Assembly (NCBI GenBank): GCA_016721085.1
Contig: JADKJI010000003.1
Coordinates: 62,001 to 126,000, forward strand
Reading direction: 5' to 3'
Source of the DNA: Chitinophagaceae bacterium
Lineage (GTDB): Bacteria > Bacteroidota > Bacteroidia > Chitinophagales > Chitinophagaceae
DNA: 64,000 nt
Made by a program: the position numbers and the translations under genes. Below, piece by piece: positions 1-9,194 of the stretch. The stretch's first letter is position 1. Each line of letters opens with the position of its first letter. The notes under the pieces are model-generated. The model was not told the origin of the DNA, searched no databases, and saw only the letters and a program-made list of their open reading frames with translations.

Positions 1-1046
1 TTGAGTGCGCCGGGGCGTTGTGCGAATCGGATGAGGAAGTAGTGTTTGAGTCCTTCATATTGGAGACTACGCTCTTTTATTTCCTGCATGCGGTCGATAT
101 CGTTATTGCTGCCACTGATAACACATACAACTGTTTTACCAACAATCTGATCGGCATAGTCATCCAATGCAGCAATGCTTAATGCACCTGCTGGTTCGGC
201 AACAATAGCATCTTCATTATATAGTTTTAGGATGGTGGTGCAAATTTTCCCTTCTGGAACCAGATGCATATCATCCAATACTACTTTACATATTGGGAAT
301 GTGATATCACCTACACGCTTTACGGCAGCACCGTCTACAAACCGGTCAATAGTATCTAAGGTTACAGGATGACCTTCTTTCAGAGCCGTGAACATAGAAG
401 GTGCTCCTTCGGGTTCCAGTCCAATAATTTTTGTTGCTGGAGAAACAGTCTTGAAATAAGAACCCATACCTGCACTTAATCCACCGCCACCTACAGGTAC
501 AAACAGATAGTCAACATATTTCAATTCTTCTAGTACTTCAACGGCCACTGTTCCTTGCCCTTCAATGATCTTATAATCATCGAAAGGAGGAACAAAGGTC
601 ATTCCGTTTTCAGCAGTATATTTTTTTGCTGCAGCTGCGCAATCATCGAAGGTATCTCCAATCAATTTTACTTCAATGGCGCCATCACCATGCATTGTTG
701 TTTGCTGAATCTTTTGATTTGGCGTTATAACAGGCATGAACACCACACCTTTTACATGAAGCTTGCGGCAACTATATGCAAATCCTTGTGCATGGTTTCC
801 GGCACTGGCACAAACTACTCCCCTGTCCAATTGATCTTGTGAGAGGGAACTCATCATATTATATGCCCCACGCAACTTATAACTGCGTACCACTTGAAGG
901 TCCTCCCTTTTTAGGTATACCTGGCAATTATACTTTTTTGAAAGATTAAGGTTCAGTTGCAAAGGTGTTTTAGTCACCACTTTTTTCAAACGCAATGCTG
1001 CCTTATGAAATTCGAGACCCTTTGTTATTTCTGGAGAGAGGTTCAT
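1..1046 (-). CDS. ilvA: Threonine dehydratase (threonine ammonia-lyase), 3' end cut by window edge
   Basis: Pyridoxal-phosphate enzyme that deaminates L-threonine to 2-oxobutanoate, the first committed step to isoleucine. About 348 residues are visible. The PLP lysine lies in SYKLRGA (K57), the glycine-rich SAGNHAQG follows at about 81-88, and a GGGGLSAG-type phosphate loop comes later. The last visible residues read into the start of the C-terminal ACT-like regulatory domain, so this is the biosynthetic, probably feedback-regulated form; the rest lies beyond base 1. I chose the ATG at 1046 because MNLSPEITKG resembles normal N-termini. An in-frame ATG at 1103, preceded by AAAGGGG, is an alternative adding 19 residues. 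It is the last visible gene of the leu-ilv series, 96 bp after ilvC. Confidence 0.93.
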   Translation of the reverse strand, partial: MNLSPEITKGLEFHKAALRLKKVVTKTPLQLNLNLSKKYNCQVYLKREDLQVVRSYKLRGAYNMMSSLSQDQLDRGVVCASAGNHAQGFAYSCRKLHVKGVVFMPVITPNQKIQQTTMHGDGAIEVKLIGDTFDDCAAAAKKYTAENGMTFVPPFDDYKIIEGQGTVAVEVLEELKYVDYLFVPVGGGGLSAGMGSYFKTVSPATKIIGLEPEGAPSMFTALKEGHPVTLDTIDRFVDGAAVKRVGDITFPICKVVLDDMHLVPEGKICTTILKLYNEDAIVAEPAGALSIAALDDYADQIVGKTVVCVISGSNNDIDRMQEIKERSLQYEGLKHYFLIRFAQRPGAL

Positions 1047-1142
1047 GACATGAAAATTAGATGCATTAGCAAAGACAACAAAGGGAATACAGCTCACCGC
1101 CATATCCCCTTTGGGTTTTTCTATTGCTCTGAGGGTTAATAG

Positions 1143-2198
1143 TTACTTAGCGGGTTGGTTCTCCGGACGCAGAGAGCGAACTGTTTTACCAGCTTGCCAC
1201 ATTTCGCTATCACGAAGTTCTTTCAGTTCCACTTCCAATTTCTCTCTGTAATCAGGTTGAGAGTTAAGGTCGATGGAACGTTGGCTTTCTTTTCCTGTTG
1301 CAACGCTTTCATACAATTCTTTGAAAACAGGAGCTGTTGCATCACGGAATTTCTTCCACCAATCCAATGCACCACGTTGAGCAGTCGTTGAACAGTTGGC
1401 GTACATCCAGTCCATACCATTTTCAGCAACCAATGGCATGAGTGATTGAGTCAACTCTTCCACAGTTTCATTGAATGCTTCAGAAGGAGTATGTCCTTTA
1501 TCACGCAATACCTGATACTGTGCAGCAAAGATACCCTGGATGGCACCCATCAATGTACCACGCTCCCCTGTAAGATCGCTATATACTTCTTTACGGAAAT
1601 CTGTTTCAAAAAGATAACCGCTACCTACAGCGATTCCTAATGCAATAACACGCTCTTTTGCTTTTCCTGTTGCATCCTGGAAGATGGCATAAGAACTGTT
1701 CAATCCACGTCCTTGAAGGAACATGCGGCGCAATGAAGTACCAGATCCTTTAGGAGCTACGAGGAATACGTCAACATCTTTTGGAGGAACGATTCCTGTT
1801 TGTGTATTGAAAGTGATACCAAAGCCATGAGAGAAATACAAAGCCTTACCAGGAGTAAGATGCTTTTGTACAGTTGGCCACAATGCTATCTGTGCAGCAT
1901 CGCTTAACAGGTAACAGATGATAGTACCACGTTGCAATGCTTCTTCTATTTCAAATAATGTTTCGCCAGGAACAAAACCATCTTTTACAGCTTTATCCCA
2001 TGTTTTAGAATTCTTACGCTGACCAACGATAACATTGATACCATTATCGCGTTGATTCAAAGCTTGTCCCGGACCTTGTACACCATATCCGATAACCGCT
2101 ACTGTTTCATTTTTCAGTACTTCCTGTGCTTTTGCCAGTGGGAATTCTTCACGCGTTACTACATTCTCTTCAGTACCGCCGAAATTTAATTTTGCCAT
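1143..2198 (-). CDS. ilvC: Ketol-acid reductoisomerase
   Basis: Converts acetolactate or acetohydroxybutyrate to the dihydroxy acid, using NADPH and magnesium, in valine, leucine and isoleucine synthesis. The 351-residue protein has the Rossmann dinucleotide motif GYGVQGPG at 37-44 and the following basic loop GQRKNS (59-64), which favours NADPH. The all-helical knotted C-terminal domain follows, including the acidic ETDFRKEVYSDLTGERG segment that supplies the magnesium ligands. The length is slightly above the 330-residue class I average. The GPGQA variant of the glycine motif is the form I associate with Bacteroidota and plant-like enzymes. It sits between ilvN (314 bp upstream, past a repeat-bearing spacer) and ilvA. 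Confidence 0.96.
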   Translation of the reverse strand: MAKLNFGGTEENVVTREEFPLAKAQEVLKNETVAVIGYGVQGPGQALNQRDNGINVIVGQRKNSKTWDKAVKDGFVPGETLFEIEEALQRGTIICYLLSDAAQIALWPTVQKHLTPGKALYFSHGFGITFNTQTGIVPPKDVDVFLVAPKGSGTSLRRMFLQGRGLNSSYAIFQDATGKAKERVIALGIAVGSGYLFETDFRKEVYSDLTGERGTLMGAIQGIFAAQYQVLRDKGHTPSEAFNETVEELTQSLMPLVAENGMDWMYANCSTTAQRGALDWWKKFRDATAPVFKELYESVATGKESQRSIDLNSQPDYREKLEVELKELRDSEMWQAGKTVRSLRPENQPAK

Positions 2199-2512
2199 TT
2201 TTATTTTTGTTTAAGAGTAAAAACGTTTTGAGAAGTCAGGGGAGTCCGAAGCGTTTGATAAATAATCACTCCGTATTTTTAGTCCGCTGACTCTGAATTT
2301 TGATAAGTCCGAATTTTTAGTCCGGAGGAAACAGCCGCAACTATTTAAAAATACACTACAAATCGTATAGCAGATAGCTCATCAACCTACTTCCCTACTA
2401 CCTATCCGCCGCGGCGGACCATTCTTCTCTACTTGTATATGTATTCTCTCCTCCGACTATCTGGCTCCCAAACATTCAAACTGCCAACCACGGACTCCTC
2501 GGACTTTCCGAC
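2199..2512. other. Intergenic spacer with purine-rich repeats and a 14-bp palindrome
   Basis: This 314-bp gap separates ilvN from ilvC. I see no coding sequence in it. Immediately 3' of the ilvN stop, read on the coding strand, are degenerate iterations such as GTCGGAAAGTCCGAGGAGTCC and GTAGGGAAGTAGG. The perfect palindrome TCCGCCGCGGCGGA lies at 2405-2418. The same two ingredients recur beside rhaI and leuB, so this looks like a dispersed intergenic repeat family and not a leader specific to ilvC. Confidence 0.6.
2405..2418. repeat. Perfect 14-bp palindrome TCCGCCGCGGCGGA
   Basis: Identical on both strands. Near-identical copies with A at the centre occur twice near 20115-20147. All three lie in intergenic spacers next to purine-skewed repeats. 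Confidence 0.7.
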
Positions 2513-3151
2513 TTACATAGTAAAAACCTCCTCCCTATCATCCAAATACTCATTCTCCATAGCTTCTTCACCAGGTTCTGCTGTTTCGAAATCTTTGAGT
2601 TTCTTATGGAATCCTTCACTGGTTTTGATGATGGCTACACGGGCACTGCGAACAAACTCTATTAATCCATAGGGTTCGAGTACGCGGATAAGCTTATCAG
2701 TTTCTTCACGATGACCGCTGGTTTCGAAAATGGTATAGTCTTTACGGATCAATACCGCTCTTGCACCGTTTTCGCGTAACAACCTTTCCACTTTCACCTT
2801 CTCTGCAATTTCATCTGTAGGCACTTTGTATAAAGCTAACTCTTGCCATACAATTTCATCTGCAGTATTATAATAGGCTTTTAATACCTCTACCTGCTTT
2901 TCAATCTGACGACAAAGTTTACGCACCACTTCCTCTGTTTCTTCAATTACGATTGTAAAACGGTGTACGCTTTCTACTTCACTGGGAGAAGTATTCAAAC
3001 TTTCAATATTGATTTTCCTGCGGGAAAAGATAATGGCTATCCTGTTTAACAGACCCACCTGATTCTCGGTGTAAACTGTTATTGTATATTCCTGCTTGCC
3101 TGCGGGAGTTGCCGCGGCTGCTGGAGTATGTTTATGTTTCGTATCGCTCAT
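2513..3151 (-). CDS. ilvN: Acetolactate synthase small (regulatory) subunit
   Basis: Regulatory partner of the ilvB product; it binds valine and raises the activity of the catalytic subunit. The 212 residues hold an N-terminal ACT domain from about residue 20, opening with EYTITVYTENQVGLLNRIA and containing the IFSRRKINIESLNTSPSE strand-helix segment typical of IlvN/IlvH. The C-terminal ALS_ss_C-like part follows, and an acidic tail ends the protein. The first 18 residues (SDTKHKHTPAAAATPAGK) are a low-complexity extension. The gene starts 46 bp after the ilvB stop, consistent with one transcript. I use the ilvN symbol generically; ilvH would be equally valid. Confidence 0.94.
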   Translation of the reverse strand: MSDTKHKHTPAAAATPAGKQEYTITVYTENQVGLLNRIAIIFSRRKINIESLNTSPSEVESVHRFTIVIEETEEVVRKLCRQIEKQVEVLKAYYNTADEIVWQELALYKVPTDEIAEKVKVERLLRENGARAVLIRKDYTIFETSGHREETDKLIRVLEPYGLIEFVRSARVAIIKTSEGFHKKLKDFETAEPGEEAMENEYLDDREEVFTM

Positions 3152-3197
3152 GATAAATTTCTTTTGTCGTTAAAAATTTCAATAGATGGATTGATCA

Positions 3198-4961
3198 TCA
3201 GATTTCTTCTTTGCTTAGAACAATGTCTGATACACCCCTGCCTTGTGGCACCATCGGGAACACGTTATTCTCTTTACCCACCATCACCTCTAAAAGATAA
3301 GAACCTTTATGGTCGAGCATAGTCTTGAGTGCATTCTTCAAGTCTTCTCTTTTTGAAATGGACTGTCCATCTATATAATATCCCTTGGCTACCTGTACAA
3401 AATCAGGACTTTCAATATTTACAAAAGAATAGCGCTTTTCATGGAAGAGCTGTTGCCATTGTCTTACCATTCCCAGAAACTTATTGTTCAGGATAAGAAT
3501 CTTTACATCAGGCTTGAATTGCATAATGGTACCCAATTCCTGAATAGTCATTTGTATTCCTCCATCACCAATGATGGCAACAACGGTTCTGTCGGGTGCA
3601 CCGAACTTAGCGCCTATAGCCGCTGGCAATGCAAAGCCCATAGTGCCTAATCCACCTGAAGTGATATTACTTTTTGATTGGTTCATGGCTGCGTAACGAC
3701 AAGCCACCATCTGATGCTGGCCCACGTCTGTTACGATTACAGCATCTCCTTTTGTCAATTCATTCAGGGTATTGATAACTTCACCCATCGTGAGAATATC
3801 AGTGGATGGATTCAATTCTTCCTTTATCACTTTATCCTCTTCTTTTTGTTGGCAATCCTTAAATTTTTGTAGCCACTGAGGATATACTTTCTGCTCAATC
3901 ATTGAAGTCAACAAAGGCAATGTTTCTTTACAATCGCCCCAAACAGGAACTGTAGTCTTAACGTTCTTATCTATTTCTGCAGGATCAATATCCAAATGAA
4001 TCACTTTCGCCTGCTTGGCGTATTTATCCAAACGACCGGTTACGCGGTCATCGAAACGCATACCTATTGCAATCAACACATCGCATTCATTGGTAAGAAG
4101 GTTAGGGCCATAATTACCATGCATACCTAGCATGCCCACAGCCAAAGGATGATCAGTTGCAATAGCACTCATGCCCATGATAGTCCATGCGGCCGGCAAA
4201 CCACCTTTCTCAATGAACTTCTGGAATTCCTTTTCAGCCTTTCCAAGAATTACACCCTGACCGAAAATCACAAAAGGACGTTCTGCTTTATTGATCAAAT
4301 CTGCGGCTTGCTGTACAAACTCATTTCTTACGATGGGTTTTGGACGATAACTGCGGATATGATTACAAGGGGTATATCCTGAAAATGGCACTTTTTGCAA
4401 TTGGGCGTTCTTAGTGATATCGACTACTACCGGACCAGGACGACCGCTTTTTGCGATATAGAAAGCTTTCGCCAGTGTTTCTGCAATTTCAGATGCATCT
4501 GTAACCTGGTAATTCCATTTGGTAACAGGTGTGGTAATATTGATAACATCCGTTTCCTGGAAAGCATCTGTACCTAAAAGATGAGCAAACACCTGACCTG
4601 TTATACATACTAATGGCGTACTGTCAATTTGTGCATCGGCCAATCCAGTCACCAGGTTGGTTGCACCGGGGCCGCTTGTGGCAAATACAACACCTACACG
4701 ACCGCTAACTCTAGCAAACCCTTGTGCGGCATGGATAGCGCCTTGCTCGTGACGAACCAGAATATGATTCAATGTATCGTGATGATCGTACAAGGCATCA
4801 TAGATAGGCATGATAGCTCCACCTGGATATCCGAAAATGGTATCTGTACCTTCAGCTAGTAAGGCACGCATCACTATTTCTGACCCACTTATTTCTTCAG
4901 TTACTGGTTTTGCAGCAGTGCCCTTTGGACTACTGGAAACTTTTTCTGATATTATACTCAT
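3198..4961 (-). CDS. ilvB: Acetolactate synthase large (catalytic) subunit
   Basis: Thiamine-diphosphate enzyme that condenses pyruvate with pyruvate or 2-oxobutanoate. Read from the ATG at 4961 it has 587 residues. An upstream in-frame ATG at 4991 adds an unlikely MEVIINKKCF leader. The catalytic glutamate is in RHEQGAIHAAQGFARVSG, the FAD-binding middle domain follows, and the GDGG...NNKF thiamine/magnesium motif is in the third domain (GDGGIQMTIQELGT, then LILNNKFLGMVRQWQ). Three-domain order and length match the AHAS family. It lies between ilvD (65 bp upstream) and ilvN. Confidence 0.96.
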   Translation of the reverse strand: MSIISEKVSSSPKGTAAKPVTEEISGSEIVMRALLAEGTDTIFGYPGGAIMPIYDALYDHHDTLNHILVRHEQGAIHAAQGFARVSGRVGVVFATSGPGATNLVTGLADAQIDSTPLVCITGQVFAHLLGTDAFQETDVINITTPVTKWNYQVTDASEIAETLAKAFYIAKSGRPGPVVVDITKNAQLQKVPFSGYTPCNHIRSYRPKPIVRNEFVQQAADLINKAERPFVIFGQGVILGKAEKEFQKFIEKGGLPAAWTIMGMSAIATDHPLAVGMLGMHGNYGPNLLTNECDVLIAIGMRFDDRVTGRLDKYAKQAKVIHLDIDPAEIDKNVKTTVPVWGDCKETLPLLTSMIEQKVYPQWLQKFKDCQQKEEDKVIKEELNPSTDILTMGEVINTLNELTKGDAVIVTDVGQHQMVACRYAAMNQSKSNITSGGLGTMGFALPAAIGAKFGAPDRTVVAIIGDGGIQMTIQELGTIMQFKPDVKILILNNKFLGMVRQWQQLFHEKRYSFVNIESPDFVQVAKGYYIDGQSISKREDLKNALKTMLDHKGSYLLEVMVGKENNVFPMVPQGRGVSDIVLSKEEI

Positions 4962-5026
4962 AAAACATTTTTTATTGATGATTACTTCCATTTACAAAAT
5001 GCCTTAGCAAAATGTGGAAGTTCAAA

Positions 5027-6709
5027 TTATTGATCCGTTACACAACCCTCTGCTGCTGAAGTAACCTGTTTTGCATATTTGTACAGGATTCCTTTTGTAG
5101 CTTTTAATGCAGGTTGTTTCCATTTCTCTTTCCGCGCTGCTATCACTTCATCCGCCACTTTCAAATGGATTGTATTGTTTACGGCATCTAACTCAATGAT
5201 ATCATTATCGTGTACGAAGGCCAGCAATCCACCCAAGTGTGCTTCAGGAGTGATGTGACCGACGACGAATCCATGTGTACCCCCACTAAATCGTCCATCA
5301 GTAATCAATGCAACAGATTTTCCAAGTCCGGCCCCAATAATGGCTGAAGTAGGTTTCAACATCTCAGGCATACCTGGTGCACCTACTGGACCAACATATC
5401 TTATAACAACCACATCACCGGGTTGTACTCTTTTTGATTCAATACCTGCTATAAGTTCTTTCTCACCGTCAAATACTCTTGCTGGACCAACAAACTTCTC
5501 ACCTTCTTTACCACTGATTTTTGCAACACTTCCACCTTCAGCCAGATTACCATACAATATCTGCAGATGACCTGTAGCTTTCAAAGGCTTATCGAGTGGA
5601 TAGATAATTTTTTGTGATTCGAAATCCAGATCTGGAACATGAACCAGATTCTCTGCAACACTCTTACCAGTAACAGTAAGGCATTCGCCATGCAAGAGTC
5701 CATGCTTCAGCAAGTATTTCATTACTGCTGGAACACCACCATGTTCATGCAGATCCTGCATCAGGTATTTACCACTTGGTTTAAAGTCGGCCAATACTGG
5801 CACTTTATCACTGATAGCCTGGATATCATCTTGCGTTAATGGTATATCAACACTTTTAGCCATAGCAATAAGATGCAGTACAGCATTTGTACTTCCACCC
5901 AAAACCATGATTGTGGTAATAGCATTTTCAAATGCCTTACGTGTCATGATATCGCGTGGCTTTATATCTTGTTCCAAAAGATTTCTGATAGCTTTTCCAG
6001 CATCAACACATTCCTTCTTCTTCTCATCACTCAAAGCAGGATTGGAAGAAGAATAAGGAAGACTCATACCCAATGCTTCAATTGCAGAAGCCATGGTGTT
6101 TGCTGTGTACATACCACCGCAAGCGCCGGCACCGGGACAACTATTCATTACAATCCCTTTGAAATCTGCTTCACTTAATTGGCCTGCAATTTTTTGTCCT
6201 AATGCTTCGAATGCAGAAACAATATTAAGGTCTTGTCCTTTATAATGTCCTGGGGCAATAGTACCACCATATATCATTATAGCTGGGCGATTCAATCTTC
6301 CCATTGCCATTATAGAACCGGGCATATTCTTATCGCAACCAGGTAATGCAATAACTGCATCGTAATATTGGGCGCCACAAACAGCTTCAATACTATCTGC
6401 AATGATATCGCGACTTACTAATGAGAAACGCATTCCATCTGTTCCATTGCTGATACCATCACTCACTCCGATGGTATGAAAAATGAGGCCAACAAGATTA
6501 TTCTCCCAAACACCTTTCTTCACAACGGCTGCCAGATCATTCAAGTGCATATTACAAGTGTTGCCATCGTAGCCCATGCTAACAACACCAACTTGTGCCT
6601 TCTTCAGGTCATCATCAGTTAAACCAATTCCGTACAACATTGCCTGTGCAGCAGGTTGTGTTGGATCCTGTGTAATCGTCTTACTATATTTATTCAACTC
6701 CATGCTCAT
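5027..6709 (-). CDS. ilvD: Dihydroxy-acid dehydratase
   Basis: Iron-sulfur dehydratase that turns dihydroxy-isovalerate and dihydroxy-methylvalerate into the 2-oxo acids. The 560-residue protein carries the three cluster-binding cysteine motifs of the IlvD/Edd family: GNTCNMHL near 50, PGCDKNMPGS near 125, and NSCPGAGACGGMYTANTM near 190. Further conserved pieces are VLGGSTNAVLHL and DGRFSGGTHGFVVGHI near the C-terminus. The sequence is full length and unbroken. It is 19 bp downstream of ilvE, so the two genes are probably co-transcribed. Confidence 0.97.
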   Translation of the reverse strand: MSMELNKYSKTITQDPTQPAAQAMLYGIGLTDDDLKKAQVGVVSMGYDGNTCNMHLNDLAAVVKKGVWENNLVGLIFHTIGVSDGISNGTDGMRFSLVSRDIIADSIEAVCGAQYYDAVIALPGCDKNMPGSIMAMGRLNRPAIMIYGGTIAPGHYKGQDLNIVSAFEALGQKIAGQLSEADFKGIVMNSCPGAGACGGMYTANTMASAIEALGMSLPYSSSNPALSDEKKKECVDAGKAIRNLLEQDIKPRDIMTRKAFENAITTIMVLGGSTNAVLHLIAMAKSVDIPLTQDDIQAISDKVPVLADFKPSGKYLMQDLHEHGGVPAVMKYLLKHGLLHGECLTVTGKSVAENLVHVPDLDFESQKIIYPLDKPLKATGHLQILYGNLAEGGSVAKISGKEGEKFVGPARVFDGEKELIAGIESKRVQPGDVVVIRYVGPVGAPGMPEMLKPTSAIIGAGLGKSVALITDGRFSGGTHGFVVGHITPEAHLGGLLAFVHDNDIIELDAVNNTIHLKVADEVIAARKEKWKQPALKATKGILYKYAKQVTSAAEGCVTDQ

Positions 6710-6728
6710 ACAATTCTCTTTTATTCAA

Positions 6729-7655
6729 TTAAGCAACTACGCTTTGTGATTTATTATTTTCTGTTGATTGAAACTTCTGGTCTTTCTCAGTGACCCTGTT
6801 CTTATAGGCAACCTGAATAGCCCTGCTGATAGTTTCATTCCAGTTCTTCTGGAACTTTACATTATCCAAACTTTCAAAACCTATAACTTCTGCAGCGGTA
6901 CCACAGAAGAAGGCGGCATCTGCTTGTTTCAATTCATCGGTAAGGAAATGTCTTTCTTCCACTTCTATACCCATTTCCTGGCATAATTCTAATACTGTTG
7001 CGCGGGTGATACCTGCAAGGATATGTCCTTTTGGAGGTGTCACTAATTTTCCTTCCTTCTCAAAAAAGATATTAGCACCAGGACCTTCAGCAATATTCCC
7101 GTTCATATCTGAAAGCAAGGCTTCATCAAATCCCTTTGATTTTGCTTCCTGACTAGCCAGGATGGAATTCACATAATGCCCTGCAGCTTTTGCTTCTAAC
7201 TTAAATGCTCTTGGATTTGGACGTTGGAAAGAAGAGCTTACCACTCTTATTAATTTATCTCCTAAGAAAGGAGCCATTTCCCAGGCTTCAATTACTATAT
7301 GTGATTGCTCGTTCTTTGCAAAGCTCATATTCGCTGGAGCATAAACTACAGGTCGTATATAAGCATCTCCCAAATTATTCTGCTTTAGTACTTCATAAGT
7401 AGCGGCAATGAGTTGTTCAACCGTCCAATGAAATGGTAAATTAATTGCGATGGCAGAATTCTTCAATCTCACAAAATGCTCTTCTGCTTTAAATATCTTA
7501 GTTGTTCCCCGAACTGTTTTATAAGAGCGAATCCCTTCAAAAACAGAATAACCATAATGTAAGCTCTGGCTATACATATCCATTTTTGCTTCGGCCGCTT
7601 TTACAAACTGTCCGTTGTTGTAGATGATGGTGCTATCGTTGTAGTATTGTGCCAT
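6729..7655 (-). CDS. ilvE: Branched-chain amino-acid aminotransferase
   Basis: Class IV PLP aminotransferase for the last step of leucine, isoleucine and valine synthesis, with glutamate as amino donor. It has 308 residues from the ATG at 7655 (MAQYYNDSTIIY). The ATG at 7685 would add MREAKALSTT, which looks like read-through of the spacer. Family marks include the substrate loop HYGYSVFEGIRSYK, the PLP lysine in KLEAKAAGHYVNS, and EGPGANIFF. A basic, glutamine-rich tail of about 20 residues follows the fold. The gene follows leuB after about 210 bp and precedes ilvD closely. Confidence 0.94.
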   Translation of the reverse strand: MAQYYNDSTIIYNNGQFVKAAEAKMDMYSQSLHYGYSVFEGIRSYKTVRGTTKIFKAEEHFVRLKNSAIAINLPFHWTVEQLIAATYEVLKQNNLGDAYIRPVVYAPANMSFAKNEQSHIVIEAWEMAPFLGDKLIRVVSSSFQRPNPRAFKLEAKAAGHYVNSILASQEAKSKGFDEALLSDMNGNIAEGPGANIFFEKEGKLVTPPKGHILAGITRATVLELCQEMGIEVEERHFLTDELKQADAAFFCGTAAEVIGFESLDNVKFQKNWNETISRAIQVAYKNRVTEKDQKFQSTENNKSQSVVA

Positions 7656-7789
7656 TGTTGTGCTTAATGCTTTTGCTTCGCGCATGATGCTGGATGCTTG
7701 ATGCTTTTTGCCTAAGGCTGAAGGCCCAGGGCCAAAGGCTTTAAACTTCGATCAGCCCGATTATTAATGTTTTTTACTTTTGACTTTTA

Positions 7790-7867
7790 ACTTTTGACTT
7801 TTGACTTTCCACTTCCGGTCTTCCGGACTTTCCGACTTCCGGACTCTCCGACCTCCCGACTTCCCGA
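7790..7867 (-). repeat. Degenerate purine-rich tandem repeat 3' of leuB
   Basis: Read on the minus strand, directly after the leuB stop, the DNA is a run of related 7-10-mers (GTCGGGAGGTCGGAGAGTCC, then GGAAGTCGGAAAGTCC, then AAAAGTCAAAAGTT). The unit drifts but keeps the GTC/AGTC core and a purine bias on the coding strand. The same style of repeat follows ilvN, rhaI and rhaT. Confidence 0.6.
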
Positions 7868-8983
7868 CTATATAATCGTCGACTTCCTCAACTCAATATT
7901 CTCCTTATTAATAGCCCCCGGTATTTTTCCACTTACAAAGTCACTTATCAGTTCACCGATAGTTGACATAAAATAGAAATTAGTGGGGTCGATATCTTTT
8001 GTGACGAAACCATTTTCTAAAGTCCAGCTAACTGCTTCCCTTATTCGCGTGGCTTCTTTTTTCAGATCGAAGTGTTCGAGAAGAAGTGCTGCTGATAATA
8101 TGGAACCGATTGGATTAGCGATATCTTTTCCAGCGGCTTGCGGATAAGAACCATGGATGGGTTCAAATAATGCGGCACCCGTTCCGATGGAAGCAGATGG
8201 CAACATACCGAGTGAACCACTCAATACGCTTGCTTCATCGCTTATGATATCACCAAACATGTTTTCAGTAAGGATAACATCAAACTGTTTGGGGTTTATC
8301 ATCAATTGCATGGCAGCATTATCTACGAATAGATAATCTACCTGAACATCCTTATACTCAGTTGAAATTTCCTGAACCACCCTGCGCCATAAGCGGGATG
8401 TCTCAAGCACATTAGCTTTATCAACAAGCGTCAGTTTCTTTCTTCTTTTCTGTGCGTATTGAAAAGCGAGATGACTGATCCTTGCAATTTCATCGCGCGT
8501 GTACACACAATCGTCGGAGGCTGTTTGTCCATCTTCACTCAATGTCTTCTTTCCAAAATATATTCCACCAGTCAGCTCTCTAAAGATGATGAAATCTACT
8601 CCTTCGAGTCTATCCACTTTCAATGGTGATAAATGTTGTAAAGAAGTGTAAGAAGTTACTGGACGAATATTAGCAAATAACTGAAGACTCTTTCTGAGTT
8701 TCAACAATCCTTGTTCGGGACGAACTTTAGCTGAAGGATCGTTATCGAATTTCGGATGTCCTATTGCTCCGAATAAGATCGCATCACTATTCAGACTTGC
8801 TGCAATCGTTTCATCTGGCAAAGGGTTACCCGTTTTATCAATGGCATCAGCACCCATCAGACAATACTGATAAGTGAACTCATGTCCATAATACTCCGCA
8901 ATAGCGTCCAGCACCCGAACCGCTTGTCGCGTTACTTCAGGTCCTATCCCATCTCCTTCTATTACTACAATATGTTTTTTCAT
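7868..8983 (-). CDS. leuB: 3-isopropylmalate dehydrogenase
   Basis: NAD-dependent oxidative decarboxylase of the leucine pathway, producing 4-methyl-2-oxopentanoate. The 371 residues show the beta-decarboxylating dehydrogenase signature. It starts with VVIEGDGIGPEVT, then GAIGHPKFD, the substrate-binding FRELTGGIYFG loop, the KANVLETSRLWR segment, and the metal/NAD motif MFGDIISDEASVLSGSLGMLPSASIG followed by EPIHGSYPQAAGKDIANP. Full length and unbroken. It follows leuA after a 211-bp spacer holding a terminator-like hairpin; leuC and leuD, often found with it, are not in the window. Confidence 0.96.
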   Translation of the reverse strand: MKKHIVVIEGDGIGPEVTRQAVRVLDAIAEYYGHEFTYQYCLMGADAIDKTGNPLPDETIAASLNSDAILFGAIGHPKFDNDPSAKVRPEQGLLKLRKSLQLFANIRPVTSYTSLQHLSPLKVDRLEGVDFIIFRELTGGIYFGKKTLSEDGQTASDDCVYTRDEIARISHLAFQYAQKRRKKLTLVDKANVLETSRLWRRVVQEISTEYKDVQVDYLFVDNAAMQLMINPKQFDVILTENMFGDIISDEASVLSGSLGMLPSASIGTGAALFEPIHGSYPQAAGKDIANPIGSILSAALLLEHFDLKKEATRIREAVSWTLENGFVTKDIDPTNFYFMSTIGELISDFVSGKIPGAINKENIELRKSTII

Positions 8984-9078
8984 ATTTTACTCTCCCTTCA
9001 TTTAAACTCTACACTAACAAAATTAACCATCATACAAGCCAAACTACTTCTCCTGTTATTTTCAAACTCTCCCCCGCT

Positions 9079-9108
9079 TCATACCCCCCTTTAGGGGTTG
9101 GGGGTTTA
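9079..9108. repeat. C/G-rich intergenic inverted repeat (CCCCTTTAGGGG type)
   Basis: The spacer upstream of leuB contains CCCCCCTTTAGGGGTTGGGGG. It can fold through CCCC/GGGG arms and resembles a motif I have seen often in Bacteroidota spacers. Function unknown. Confidence 0.4.
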
Positions 9109-9130
9109 AGGTTGGGTTGGACTTGGGTTT

Positions 9131-9160
9131 TTAAAAATGCGTGGCGCAGAAGCGCCACGC
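9131..9160 (-). terminator. Intrinsic-terminator-like hairpin between leuA and leuB
   Basis: GCGTGGCGC (9139-9147), loop AGAA, and GCGCCACGC (9152-9160) form a perfect 9-bp stem. On the minus strand the stem is followed by ATTTTTAAAA, so it could terminate or attenuate transcription from leuA before leuB. The T tract is absent on the plus-strand side. Confidence 0.6.
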
Positions 9161-9194
9161 CTAAACAAAAACTACGCTCTTGAGAAAATTTCCC